From: Centropus unirufus
Taxonomy: Eukaryota; Chordata; Aves; Cuculiformes; Centropidae
Reading direction: 5' to 3'
DNA length: 64,000 bases
Assembly: GCA_013397695.1 (NCBI GenBank)
Contig: VYZI01000074.1
Coordinates: 246,807 to 310,806, forward strand
The notes below the pieces were generated by a model that saw only the letters and a program-made list of their open reading frames with translations, made no database searches and was not told the DNA's origin. This document shows, in pieces, positions 25,930 through 37,860 of the stretch. The translations under genes were made by a program, and so were the position numbers. Position 1 is the first letter of the stretch; the number at the start of each line of letters is the position of its first letter.

Positions 25930-27563
25930 CTAAAAAGGTGTTTTTTTCTATTGACAATATTAAATGTGATACACTTTTTAATATCATTTCAGGTGCTGGA
26001 CGTTTTTCAGCTGATTTTAGTAGACTGCAGGGTTTTTTCTTCCTTTTTTAATCTGTTGAGTTTGCATGGTCAACTTGCTTTTAGTTTTCAGTCTTGATGA
26101 CATTCAAAATTCTACTTTCAAACTGTTTTCACAGATGCTGCAAACAAGTTTGTTCCAGTCAAGTCCTCTTCAATTAGCATTAGGGTCAACCTTTCCTTCA
26201 CTCTATCACTTGATCACCCAGCTGATAGAAAAACACAAAAAAACACAAAATACGTTGTTTTATTCAGAAGGGAAATCAATCTACAAGACAAGTCACTTTT
26301 AGAATAAAAACAGTAGTGAGCTGTGGAGATGCAAAAATTTAACCTTTGAAATCTCTCTGAAAAAAGCATTATGCTATTCTCCCCAGTATCACCATCAAAA
26401 TCTTCACTGTAATATGAGTGCTTTCTATTTCTTTTGCTTACCCTGAGAAATGGAGAAATGAGAGCCATTAAAAGTAAGCTTGAGTTTTGTTCCTAAAGGA
26501 ACTACAATATTTCTGACTATTTGATAGGAGGTCAAATATAAAATGTATACAAACTTCTGATTAGCACTAGACAATCATTTCCACATGCAACAGGAGAATC
26601 CTTCACATACTTTTATCCAGTCTTTCAGATGATTGCTATAACTACACATAAGAAAAACAAAATATGAGTCTCTCCATTGATCAATATTTAAGTCAAATCA
26701 GTCACCAATTCTGCTTTTTAAACTACAAAGCAAAATTTAAACATTCTCTAAATATACAACATAATATCTTATGTGACCTAATTTTGTATGATCTGATTAT
26801 AGTCTGCACTATGTATACAACTACAAATATATAGCATGTGCATAAAGCATATGTGTACGTGTTTATTGTTCCACATACATATATAATTTGTCTATGCAGT
26901 AATGCCACGACAGCTGTCTCCACTTAGTTAAGGATTCACCACCCAATCCTCCAAAAGGACAAAGTGCAACTGTGACATCTACTGTAAATTCAGCCGCCCC
27001 ACAAACATCAGCCATTAGGCTGCACTGTTCAGTACAGCAAGTGTGGAGACTTGCCTTCAGACAGGAAATATGGTGAAGTTCCAGGTCCTAGAAGGACTTT
27101 TCATTTTCCCTTCAAGTACTGATACACTTCAGGGTTTAACTAAAACCAAACTTGTATACCAAGGAGGTTTCATAATAACTTCTGTGAAAAGAATGATCTC
27201 TTGTTACTGTGTATATCATCTTATTCTACCACTAACTAATGGAGGATGTAGGGAAAATAGAGTCAAACCTTTTCCATTCATTCACAATGACAGGATGAAA
27301 AGCAGCGGACCCTTGATATAAGGAAAAGAAATTACAATCAAGAAGGTCAAACACTGGACGAGAGAGAGGTCTAAATTTTGTAACTTATTCACATAAAATA
27401 GCATAACAATAAGAAACTGAGGCAATTAATAAAGCAGTTCTGAAGTTCTTTACCTTTTTGTGTAAAGACTGCCCCAAAGTATAATTTGGGAAGTATCTCT
27501 TCAGATCTCACATCTTCTCAAAAATAACTAGGTCATTAAATTCTCCAGGGATCTAATTCCACT

Positions 27564-27598
27564 TTCCTTTTATTTCCAGTAGTTCCTTTTATTTCCAG
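27564..27598 (+). repeat. 16-bp direct repeat, 19-bp period
   Basis: ttccttttatttccag occurs at 27564-27579 and identically at 27583-27598, separated by three bases. A local duplication. Confidence 0.9.
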
Positions 27599-28188
27599 GA
27601 GGTGTCTTTCAAATTCAGGTTTATGCAGTAAGAATGGAGTATATAACAAACAGCTTGGATTGTGCAAGCATTGCCTCCCTTTCTCTCCAATGGGATAACA
27701 AAAACATATCTCTGAGAAATGAGCAATTTCCTTCCATCCATTTGGACTGAAGGACACTGGCTGAACAGCACACTAAAGCTTCTACCATGCATGTTATACA
27801 TCCAAATGAATTAACCACACACATCTAGGCCTAGATTTAGGAGACAGAAACAGTGAGATGGAAGTAGAGCTCAGTTCAAAACCCCTGGGTATCCACATTT
27901 GCAGCTTTCCTTCAAGAGGACCCTCAGCACTCAGTCATGTACAGCGCTGAGTTACTTCACCTACCACAGTCTTCAAAGGGATTCAAGGGCGCTCAGTGCC
28001 TCACAGAACAGAGCTTTAGCTTGTCGACATGGTTCAACTCCAGATGTTTATTTTTAGTGAATAAAACAGCACACCCTTCTATGCTCTCCCCTTTCAATAG
28101 CACTTTTCTCCTTTCAAGCCTGATTTAGGAAAGTGCTAAGTACAAGGAATACTTACTCTTTTCTTTTTGTCCCCTACATTATCAGCCA

Positions 28189-28228
28189 CCCCCCCCCCTG
28201 TTTTTTTTTTTGTTTGTTTTTTTTGCAG
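28189..28228 (+). repeat. C10 and T11 polypyrimidine tract
   Basis: Ten C are followed by TG, eleven T, and further T-runs, ending in 'gcagtc'. It resembles a strong splice-acceptor polypyrimidine tract, but no convincing exon follows: the frame after it stops within about 50 codons and has no recognisable protein. Homopolymers of this kind are prone to sequencing and assembly errors. Confidence 0.8.
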
Positions 28229-30847
28229 TCATGAGTTTGATCAGTTCTCTAATCTGACCATATGGCCATTTCAATCCTTGTACTGGCAAAAGGATAAAGA
28301 ACAAGCAGAGGGCGGGAATGTCTGTTTCAGCAGCAGAACAGCTTATGTTGACTTAATGCATATACCAAATTACAGCCCTTGATGGGTGATGAGACTATAC
28401 TTTGAACAGAGGGTGGATAAATCACCAACAAAAGTGAGATACATATACAATTAATCTTCATGGCTCATGTTAATTATTCGATCTTGGATTAGTCATTAAA
28501 GTTAGATTTTATAAAGGACTTCTGTACTTAATGTATCTAATTTCCTTTGACTCTTCTGCTGAGAAGTGGCAAAGGTGACCATTAGCACTGATGATGTGAT
28601 GATGTGACCCACATCAGGATCAGGAACGACAGGACTAGAAAACAGAGACAGGAGTGACAGCCTTCCAATTCTACAGTATTACACTAAAGTTTGACGCCAG
28701 CCACTTCCTTTCACTTCTTTCAGGACAGGACTCTGATCTTAAATAAAGCCACAAGCCAAGCTACAAGAGGTGACATCACTTTTGGTGTATACACTTGCTC
28801 TTAGTGTTTAGTATTGCCTATTCAGCCGGCATTTGTGTGAGGTGTTTTGGTGTTTAAGATCTTGGTATTTACGATCTGATGTTCAAGACTTTGAGGCTTT
28901 TAACACTATATGTTCTTTATATAAGGAAAAAAGGTTGTTCTTTCAGTAAAGACATCAACTACTTTGATGGAATTGCTTTTTAAGAACAGCCCAATGTCGA
29001 GTGCAGCATTACATTTAAATAGCTACGGTAATATTAGAATTAGGTAACTGCAGGAGCAGAGTGAATGGAGAAAAATGAGTGTTCTTACATTGAAAAAATT
29101 TACCTACCACATCACATGTGCATTAGCAGTAGGGGAAGGAGAGACTGGTGCTTCAAACAGGCTGGGAACAGTTACAACATACACACTGCCAGAGTACTTT
29201 ATTAGTATTCCTTGTCTTAACAGCCTGGCAAGTGAAAAAAATAGAGATCTGTCATCAATTAGAATGGTGATGATGAGCCAGCCTAAAATAGGCCAGTGAA
29301 CAGGGTAAATGCCCCTGTGGTTTGCCAATTACCTAAATTATTTGCAGTAGTTTTAGTGCACATCTGCAATGAATACAAATAGAAAGCACATGATGTCTAG
29401 AATGTAGCATGTTTCAGATCAGCTTTGGCACTAGCAGAGGAGGAGAAGAAACTGATATGTTTTAACAGAAATATTCCAGAAGAGGAGATCTCATTTGCAT
29501 CTTCTCTCTACCCGCCTTCATACATATTAGATAGACTCCATTCTGTCTAACAGCCCTGTGCTTCCTTTCTAGGGTAAACCTAGTGGAGGGAAGTGTGGCT
29601 CAGTCAACCCTGCAGCCACTCTTACAATCTCACTGGCCAGTTTCACCAGTCCTTGGCAGTGACTCATCCAGAATAACTACAGAAATAGGCCAGGAGGACA
29701 AAAGTTGGAGGTAGTATAGAAACATTGACTATGTCAAGAGGGAAGGAAACCATAAGGACTATGAAGTCCACCTCCCTGCTCCACACAGGAATACCTAAAA
29801 CTGGGGACCTCAGCTCACCAAGGCTTTTCTCTTCAAAGAAAGCTCTGTTGTGCACAGAAAGTGTCAATGAGCAGAAGAGAGTAAGGCAGCCCAATACTTA
29901 TTAATTCAACAAAATTACAAACAATTTTTTTTAAAAAGAGGGAGATTTATCTTTGATAGTATGATCATTCAGAAGATTTTTGGAAGCTTTTGTGGGATGC
30001 TACCATGATATTTCTTTTATAGTGACTCTGAATATATACTTGTAACAAAGAACTTTATTCTTTATAGGGAAAACAGCTGAACTACCACTGGTTTGGTGAA
30101 TATGCAACCTGATTTTCTTTTTTCTTGGCCTTCCATTTACACTTCTCCTTTCCTTTATATCCTTCCACACTTCTTTGCTTTATGTCCTTTACTCCCACTT
30201 CTCCTTTAACTGCTTCAGAAATGATTGAGTAATTGCAATGATTTGACATTCATAATGCTTGTATCTAACCACATTGATTTTTTTTTTATTATTTAAAAGA
30301 TTACATAAGTATCTATTGGCATCTCTTGCAGTAGTCTGCTTTTCCTATAAGGTGTTTTGAAAAATATATATTATGTGGCTTTATAAGCATCGACGCTTTA
30401 TGTAAAGGACACAGAATAAATAAAAATTTGGAATGCTACAAAGGGCCTTATAACTCTATAAAATTTTCCCTTCCTCTTGTATTTCATATAAGCTGGGATG
30501 CTAAATCCACTATGAACATCCTTGGCTAAGAAATTAAAAGTGTAGGTGCTTAGAATCCTGTCAATTAACATGGCTGACCACACCACTTTCTAAGCGGTCA
30601 TTCCAGGAGAAAATAAATAAGTAGTTTACTATTTAATTTTCTTCTGTGCACTCAGGCAATGTACCATACTCACCAGTAGAACTGTCCTCCCTTAAAAAAG
30701 CAATTTAGAAGAATTAACACAGAAGCTCCACTCACCTATACGAAAAGTACAAAGATTATTAGTCTCTCCAGGGGAAGTATGACAAACCACAGGTTAGAAG
30801 GTCTTCACCACTGGAATGAAGAAATACGCAAGATCGGAGTAGAGATC

Positions 30848-30862
30848 TTTTTTTTTTTTTTT
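30848..30862 (+). repeat. T15 homopolymer
   Basis: Fifteen uninterrupted T. It could be the poly-A tail of a minus-strand retro-insertion, but no recognisable source sequence lies beside it. Confidence 0.9.
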
Positions 30863-33173
30863 GAAAGGTATTCTCTAAAACAGTGCTGAAATGTCAATTG
30901 ATTTTATTCTGCCTGCCAATAACAATGAATGCAGCTTTTGAAATGAAGAAAATGTTCAAAGAATTAAGATATTTTAAATGTTATACTTTATAGTGCACAA
31001 AACATCCACAAGGAGCCCACTATGACTAGAAACATAACACCCAGCCACCCACCCCCAAAATCTCAAAATCCTTTCATTCATTTACAGAGATTCTATAGAA
31101 TTGTAGAGTAGAATTTTGTCTATTTTATTACTTAGCACATACACTCTTGTCATACTACTAACATTAAGTGTGATGATTCACTTCACAGAATACCCAGTAT
31201 TGTTACATAGTCACAACACAGTGACTGTTTTATTATGATAATTGATAATCTAGTGTGCTCTAAAGATTAAAGAAAAATGAAATTAAAGCTACAAAATCAA
31301 AGGGTAACAACTTTATAATGCCTCTTTAATTTAGTGAAATGCAATTAAAGTCGCAGGGAGAAAGAATTGACTATGAATACCAAAATGAATGTAATTGACA
31401 GAGTAAATGTTACACAACAGGGCCTCATAGGACCAAAAAGAAATATCACTATACTGCAGTGCCACTGAATTGTGCCACTGGGCAGGCACACTGGACAAAA
31501 TAAGTCTTAAAATCCTTGGGGATAGCCAACAGTAAAAAAAAAACTATGATGAATGTTTATGACATCATAAGGAGATAGTAGTGGATAGGTCTGATTTTAT
31601 AGGCATGCAAATAACACTAGAAATGCAACGTGGACTATAATTACAGTAGAAGCTTGGAGGTGCATAAGAAAAATGCTCCATTGATTGGAATAATTTGAGC
31701 TGAACACACTGCAATTTGTAAAACCTTCAGTGCTAGCAACATGTATTTAAAAATGGTTTCTTTTAGGCTGTAATCTGTGTAGAAGTTGCCTTGATATTTA
31801 CATTTTTTTCTGAAGTTAGTAGGAACATTGTAGTAGAACTTTCTAATCCACACTACTGTAGGCCAGTAATGAAATAGTTCTATGCTGGGATACTAATTTA
31901 AATAACATCTTTTCATATATCAGTTCCCCTACCATCTCCTTACTGGTTATCTTCTGCCTGGGAGAACTGCACCATTCATATTTCATACTTTCTAACTACT
32001 TTTGTACTACTGCTGGGATCAATAATAGTCTATAAGTTATTTTCAGTTGAGATTACCAGTGCCAACTCAATTACAATGCTAGAAATTTGAGGGAGTTACC
32101 TTCTACCGGCCTTGTGGCTATGGTGCTACATGAGTCAGTCATGGTCTCTGTCCCATGTGGCATTCATATTTATTACAAAAATCATTAACATAGCTGGAAA
32201 TGAGCTGCATTACTCTTGACTGTGTAGCATAAATGTGCAGCTTCAGAGAAGTTGGTCATGTTCCGGTCTAGCTCCACTATATTTACTTGTGGTAGATAAA
32301 GCCTGAAGGACACAGCCCCTAGAACTAAAATATGATGTATATAGTGTAGTAAGGCTGCCTTTCTACACTCAAAACTAGATTGGATTGTGAATAGTTTTTG
32401 AAGTTTATTCCACTGTCACTCAGCACTTCACCCTGGTGGATTTAAGGACAAGAGGAAAATTTGTAAACACGCTAAGTTTTTGCACCAGTATATTCACTTC
32501 ATTGTTTTATCTTTTCCCCTTCAAGAAAAATAGATAGATTAATCCAATGCATTATAATCATTGAATCAGCTAGAAGTAAAAGAAGAGTCATTTCATGCAA
32601 GAAGAAAATATACAGTGTATGGGCATGATTCTGGCAATTTATGATTGACACATTTATTTGAGGTTGTTAAGAAGGTCTTGCTCTGATTAAAAAATCCTTA
32701 GAGAGTCATAATTTAAGCCTGATAGATTGATTACAGTAGATAATTCCTTGTTTCCAAACCATTTTGTTAAAAAATCCTGTTACCTTTCATTCTTAGTTGT
32801 TTATAAAATATGTTATCTTGTTTTCATCTTTATAAAATGTTCAACATGCCTTTATATATCTGTGTTCACATTTTCACTAAATATTGTCTAAAGTAAGTCT
32901 TCCATACCTACTGTTTCCTATACATTATTTTTTACAGAAGTAAAGTGCTGATCTAACTGGCCATAAAAAGAGAATATTTATTCACAGCATCTGTCTTATA
33001 TACTATGTTCAGAGTAGCAAACATTTTTTATCAAAACTATAGTGGTTCATCCAGACCATCCCCCTGTCCATGATACTGTAGTTTATATTGCATCATTTAA
33101 CCAAAAACTAAGCTGTCAAACGAATACTACTTTGCATCCTCCAGCATTCCTCCCAAAAGAACAATGATAAAAT

Positions 33174-33236
33174 ATATTATAAGAAATAGTACCAGCTGGT
33201 ACGCTTATAAGATATTATAAGAAATAGTACCAGCTG
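33174..33236. repeat. Palindrome within a 25-bp spaced direct duplication
   Basis: A 25-base unit (atattataagaaatagtacc, then agctg) occurs at 33174-33198 and identically at 33212-33236, period 38. At the end of the first unit, gtaccagctggtac (33189-33202) is a perfect 14-bp palindrome. Around it TTATAAG (33177-33183) and CTTATAA (33204-33210) form a second inverted pair. The 13 bases between the copies look like a partial reverse complement of the unit. This is the arrangement expected from hairpin-assisted template switching during replication. Confidence 0.9.
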
Positions 33237-35844
33237 ACAACAGATATTTAGCAAATCAAATTTCAAAGACGAAAAAAAGAAAATAAAAGGGTTTAAACAC
33301 TCTATAAAATATAAAACTCAAAATTGATATAAGTTCTGACACCCATTTTCTCAAACACTTAATGCCAATTTCACTATATTGGATTACAGGTAAGATAACT
33401 TCAATGGTGCCATTCACAGTGTGAGTACAATTAAGTTTGCATCTAAGTTGTTTTACAAGCCAAATTTTCAGTTTGCTATATTCCCAATTTTTTAATCAGT
33501 GTAGGTAACATAAAAAGAATGCAAATGTATAAATACTATTTTGTATATTTCTAAAAAGTCAAATTTCAGGTCATGATTGGGACTTATAAAAATTACACAA
33601 GTTAATTATTTATTCTTTTTTGTTTTTTTTATTTAAGCACTTCACTTCAAAGAGTATCTGTCTACATGCTTCCATAGCACTGACCTAAGCTTTAAAGCAC
33701 AATAAAGCAAGGTTATGTAAACAATTCAAATAGTCATGGCACACTTTCTCTAATTGTGACCACAACTCAGGCAAATCAGGAACTGGCAGACTCCATGTGG
33801 ATTATAATCCTACTCCACTCTGCATTTTCTTCTAAATAACACTCCAGCTCCAAAAAGACAGATTTTTCTGTAAGTTCCATAATGTGTTACAGGAGACCAG
33901 AGGAAGTATTTCTTTCTTGTGAAAACAAATGGACACAATTAAAACACATGAGAAGCTCAACAATATTTCTGATCTATAGTTGGATAGACAGAAAAGCTCC
34001 TATAGAAATTCTCAGTGTTTACACCAAAAAAAAAATAATTCAAAACTAAACCACCAAGAAGATGCTGTTCTTTGAGTTCACATAATGATTGCTTTCTTCC
34101 TACAGAAATATTAAGAAACATTTTAAGTTTTTTTCCCCCTGAGTTCCATGATGACAGTTGCTATTTGTCATTGTGCGCTAAAGCAATCACCTGTAAAAAG
34201 AGGTAAAGTACAACTTGAGGCTTACATTTGTAGTTTTGGACCTTTGGTGAATATGATGGATATGAAAGAACACAAGCTTAACAATCTGCACATGCAGCTC
34301 TGGGAAATAAAATTCATGGCCTCAGTAACTGCCCTGACATTGGGCTTAGATAAACATTTTTTTGCTCCAAATCTAGCCATCTTCTGAAACCATAAAACGT
34401 TTGTTCCCACATATATTCAAACAGAGCTATAAACAATATGTACTTCTAAGGCAGCTCTAAGTGTTAGCATGTATTTTAGAGGGCATGAAGTTCACTGTAC
34501 ACAGCACAGTCACTATTGCAGCAAATGTTTCCAGTGTAGGTCTTCCATGGCAAGGAAAGTTGAAGATCACCTTCAGTCATCCTGACCTTGTGGATAGACT
34601 CATCAGCTAATTGTCTTCCTTCGAAACTCTTCTGTCTCACCTATTGTCTCTACTTCAGTTCATTTGGTCTTTGAACTTTGTTGTCTCAGTAATATATCTT
34701 GTCACTTTTTTAAAATTGCAGTATATATTTTAAAAAAAGCTTTCTTGAAAGCAGATGATGTCTGGTACTCTGTTCCCAAGCTGCTGGATAATGGAAAGTT
34801 CTCTGTTCTTTTTTTTCCAACTATTGGATATAAACTGGCTTTATTTTCTCTTCCCTTCTCTTCTCTTCCTTACACAGAAAATAGTGCCTGTTTCTGTGCA
34901 TGTGTGTGTAGCTCTAAGTAACAAGAGCTGAACTGGAGGGGTGGAGAATAAGGGCAGCAGGTGAGGACACACTGCCTAAGTACAGGCACTTACCTCAAAC
35001 TTCTCCTAAGAAACTCCTAATTGTATCACCCTGCTCACATATTACTTAAAAAAAATTCTTCACATAAGCAGTTCCAAAAAATTTAGTCCGAGTAGGAAAG
35101 GGAAATACTAGTCACGGACCCGGTTAGAAAACCTGTTTCCTGCAAGAAGACACCAGTGTGATATGTTGTCCGCCTTAAGCAGTCAGCCTTAGCTTCCAAA
35201 AATACTTCCTTTTCTCTTAGGTTAAGGACTTAAGTTTTCTTTACCTCTAAAAGAGACCAAAAATTGTCTTTGAAAACGTCCTCTCTTGGTAATGTTAATT
35301 TTTCACTTGAATGCAAAAGAAAACAGACAGATGACACTATAGAACAGTTTCTTCATACATTTGAGTCACTTAAGTTTCCTGCGTCCTATCTGAAGCAAAG
35401 GCTATAGCACTGACCTCATGGGCCCTCATAAATCTGTTCTTATATACTATCTGACTGTTTGGACCTAACCATTCACTAGTACGGTAGCAAATACACAGAA
35501 TTGCATATAGGGTAGTAAAATAAATACATCATCTTCAATCTCCTTTGGGAAAATTTCTTACTGGAAGATTTCAGTTGATTTTCAAAAAGAGACACTTAAA
35601 GTAAACCACCTAAATACATGTTTAAGTTCCTACCTGATTAACACCTGAGATCCTGTTTGTTTCTTTCAGATTTCTTCAGAAACGAAACCAGCATCAGCCA
35701 GAGAGCGCACTGCTCTAGGGAAAGCCAGGGAGGTGTCTGAGTAGGACTTTGTATTTATCTATTCCTGAACTTTATTTTTGAAGGGTTTTGCCCAGTGTTT
35801 AATTTGCTTCTTTGTGAGGAAAGAAGTAGAGGAAGATTGCAATT
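33237..35844. other. AT-rich non-coding DNA, no gene recognised
   Basis: No gene or repeat family is visible. Small frames such as 34148-34387 and 34664-34921 have no recognisable domain and no conserved-looking context. Confidence 0.55.
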
Positions 35845-35859
35845 AAAAAAAAAAAAAAA
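35845..35859 (+). repeat. A15 homopolymer
   Basis: Fifteen A, interrupted by C and continuing as 'caaacagaag'. It lies just upstream of the conserved-looking block at 35.9 kb. I see no retro-inserted source sequence before it. Confidence 0.9.
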
Positions 35860-35983
35860 CAAACAGAAGAAGGTCTCTTCAAAAGTCTCCAACTATCCAA
35901 CTACCCTTTCTGATGTGCATCTCATTGCTGGCTGAGAAGGGAATGAGCATGCATAATGAATAATAAACTCTGCTGAAGCTCAG

Positions 35984-35998
35984 ATTTGCTATGCAAAT
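35984..35998 (+). promoter_or_regulatory. SOX-POU composite-like site
   Basis: atttgctatgcaaat agrees with the OCT4-SOX2-type composite pattern (C[A/T]TTGT[T/C]ATGCAAAT) at 13 of 15 positions. The octamer half is perfect. The mismatches are the first base and the T of TTGT. Octamers alone occur by chance in AT-rich DNA, so the composite spacing is the main support. Binding is not shown. Confidence 0.4.
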
Positions 35999-36089
35999 AA
36001 ACATATTAAATGAATGCATTTTCCATGCAGCATAGCTTCTGCCAGGAAATTTGTTGTAAACATTATTTTGCCATTGACAAAGGCAGTGT

Positions 36090-36173
36090 GCCAAATTCAA
36101 ACCTGGTGTGAACGGGCGCAACTTGACTGGTTTCAGTGGCATTATGCCCATTCACACCAGGTCTGTAATTGGC
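36090..36173 (-). other. 84-nt hairpin: 28-bp inverted repeat, candidate structured RNA
   Basis: The arms 36090-36117 and 36146-36173 are both 28 bases long and pair without gaps at 24 of 28 positions. A 12-bp uninterrupted core lies between 36101-36112 and 36151-36162. The four plus-strand mismatches are A·A (36095/36168), T·T (36097/36166), A·C (36100/36163) and C·A (36113/36150). Read as minus-strand RNA, the last two become U·G and G·U wobbles, leaving only two true mismatches. The 28-nt loop folds further: U·G, A-U, A-U, U·G beneath a 3x3 internal loop, then ACTG/CAGT closed by AAAC. This is a pre-miRNA-like or palindromic-element shape, better on the minus strand. The sequence matches no microRNA I recognise. 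Alternatives are a palindromic old DNA transposon or a conserved low-copy hairpin repeat, or paired T-box sites. Confidence 0.55.
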
Positions 36174-36290
36174 CTATTGTGCTTCAAAGGCTTTCATTAT
36201 CCAAGATGCACCAAAGTGCAGATAAACAAATTCTCCAGCTACAGAAGAGCTTTTTTCAGGGTCAACACTAATATTCAGTTCACTTAGCAG

Positions 36291-37229
36291 GCATAATCTC
36301 CCTCTGGCTGAGTTCAGTCTGTAACTATACCAACTTTCTAACACAGAATGAAAAACCTTGGTTACTCTCAACTCCATTTCATCTGCAGAACTGGTAAAAT
36401 GAGCCAGCCTAGAAAGCAGCAGCTTTAGAAATTGTATCTCAATAATGGATGGGAAACTGGACTGATTCAATAAAAACTGACCTGACCTTCTGACTTCATT
36501 CCAGGCAAAATCTTCCAAGTTACAAAAATATTTTATTTATTCTTTCCCTCCATAAATTATGTCAAATGTGAAACCAAAAGCATGCAAAAAACTACGAGAT
36601 TGACTATTTCTGAGTGATATTTGACATTACATTAGGATTTCAAATTATGTAAATAAAGACCTTAATTTTGTGTGTTGTGCACACAGATTAAGTCATACCC
36701 AAGAATCTTTTGAAAAACACCCATGTAGTTTCAGAGTAAAGACATAATATTTCTGGACTCAGCATTTGCATTATTTCAAATACACCAAACAGTGTGGACT
36801 ATCCTGATAATTGAAATATAAATGCATGTTAACAAAATGTCAAATTTGGCAGTCACTGGAGTGAGAAGTACAATATTTGCCTGAAATAGATCTAATGATT
36901 CTGTTACATTCTAAAATAATAAGTGTAATATGGGAATCAAAATGGTTAAAATAATAGTGAGGATGATATTTAGATCCTAAGGGAAGAGAATTAAAGATAA
37001 TGTGAGGCTTTGTGAGAATTAACAGAACTATATGCAGCTAAGAAAAGTAAACCTGATTTGACACTATTTCTTATTCAAGCTGACAAATACTTTAACTTTT
37101 TTGGAATGTAAATATGAAGCTGGCTGCATAAGATCAGGTCTCTATAGCTTGGGGAAAACAGATCAGATTGTATTGTCTTGATTTGAGGAGATTTACATCC
37201 TAATCTGCCTTCATCTAGGTGTAAGAAAT
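36291..37229. other. AT-rich non-coding DNA between two candidate conserved blocks
   Basis: The stretch is repeat-free with no recognisable gene. The minus-strand frame 36174-36518 (114 codons) begins here and runs up to the edge of the hairpin. It has no recognisable domain, and I treat it as chance. Confidence 0.5.
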
Positions 37230-37860
37230 CCTAGTGCAATCTCTTTTACATACAAATTATTAACTTTTAAATATTATCATCATAATTTGAGTTTGCTTTG
37301 CTATTGCACCTACCTTGTTGCATTAGAAGTGCAGCTGTTACATATATGACCAGCTTCTATAGTACAAAGCTTAAAAACCAGATTCCCTGCAATACAATAT
37401 GGAGTAACAACAAATACTGCAATTAAATCACAGCTGCAATAATCTGCAGTTCCACTGACAGATATCTGCACATAACTTCAATGTGACTTATATGCAAAGA
37501 TAATGAATTCTATAATGCAAATTTACACACGGGGGTCAAATAAGGAACTTCTCTGTGTTTGACAGTACATTGGGTATTAGGTATTTGTCACAAAATAAAT
37601 AATTCATCTCGCATAGCCACTTGCTATGTAAATGATAGTCTGTGTATATTAAAGCATTTAGCACTTAGAATAAAATGGACAGCTGGGGCCAAATGAATAT
37701 CTCTCAGGACACATTACCATTACAGTTCCCCTGTGAGTTTTTAACTCTTTTCACTTCTGAGGGCTGTCATGAGGACATTAATTGAATAAGGCACAGAGTT
37801 TGTTCTAATGGAGGCAGAGCCACAAAAAGGAGGAACATAATGTAAAGCAGAACATTAATT
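37230..37860. promoter_or_regulatory. Candidate conserved non-coding element
   Basis: A repeat-free block with several words that look like enhancer sites: 'caattaaatcacagctgcaa' (homeodomain-like plus an E-box CAGCTG), a second CAGCTG at about 37681, 'ggacattaattgaataaggc', and AT-rich POU-like 'tataatgcaaattta' near 37511. No open frame of note crosses it. With 35880-36290 it would form a cluster of such elements within 2 kb. This is inferred from motifs and composition only. Confidence 0.33.

Larger units (their letters stand above)
25930..33173. other. AT-rich non-coding DNA, no gene recognised
   Basis: I see no exon, RNA gene or identifiable transposon. The stretch at about 31100-31500 is repeat-free and has the look of conserved non-coding DNA (many AATTAAAG and AATTGAC words), but I cannot support more. 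Homopolymer and small duplications are listed separately. Confidence 0.5.
35880..36290. promoter_or_regulatory. Candidate conserved enhancer block with hairpin
   Basis: This repeat-free block is rich in developmental transcription-factor-like sites. It has an octamer ATGCAAAT (35991-35998) preceded by a SOX-like half, TAAT-type homeodomain cores (cataatgaataataaac), and two inverted T-box-like half sites (TGGTGTGAA at 36104-36112, TTCACACCA at 36151-36159). The T-box sites sit inside the long hairpin at 36090-36173. There is also a small TGCAC/GTGCA inverted pair at 36207-36220. Open frames on both strands cross it, but they differ in frame and look incidental. The enhancer role is an inference from motif content. 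I cannot measure conservation from one sequence. Confidence 0.4.

Noticed and set aside
28189..28240. Polypyrimidine tract ending in gcag, resembling a 3' splice site
   Set aside because: No convincing exon follows and no matching donor is evident, so the tract is treated as low complexity.
36174..36518. 114-codon minus-strand frame next to the hairpin
   Set aside because: It has no domain, splice context or codon pattern. Frames of this length occur by chance on both strands in the window.
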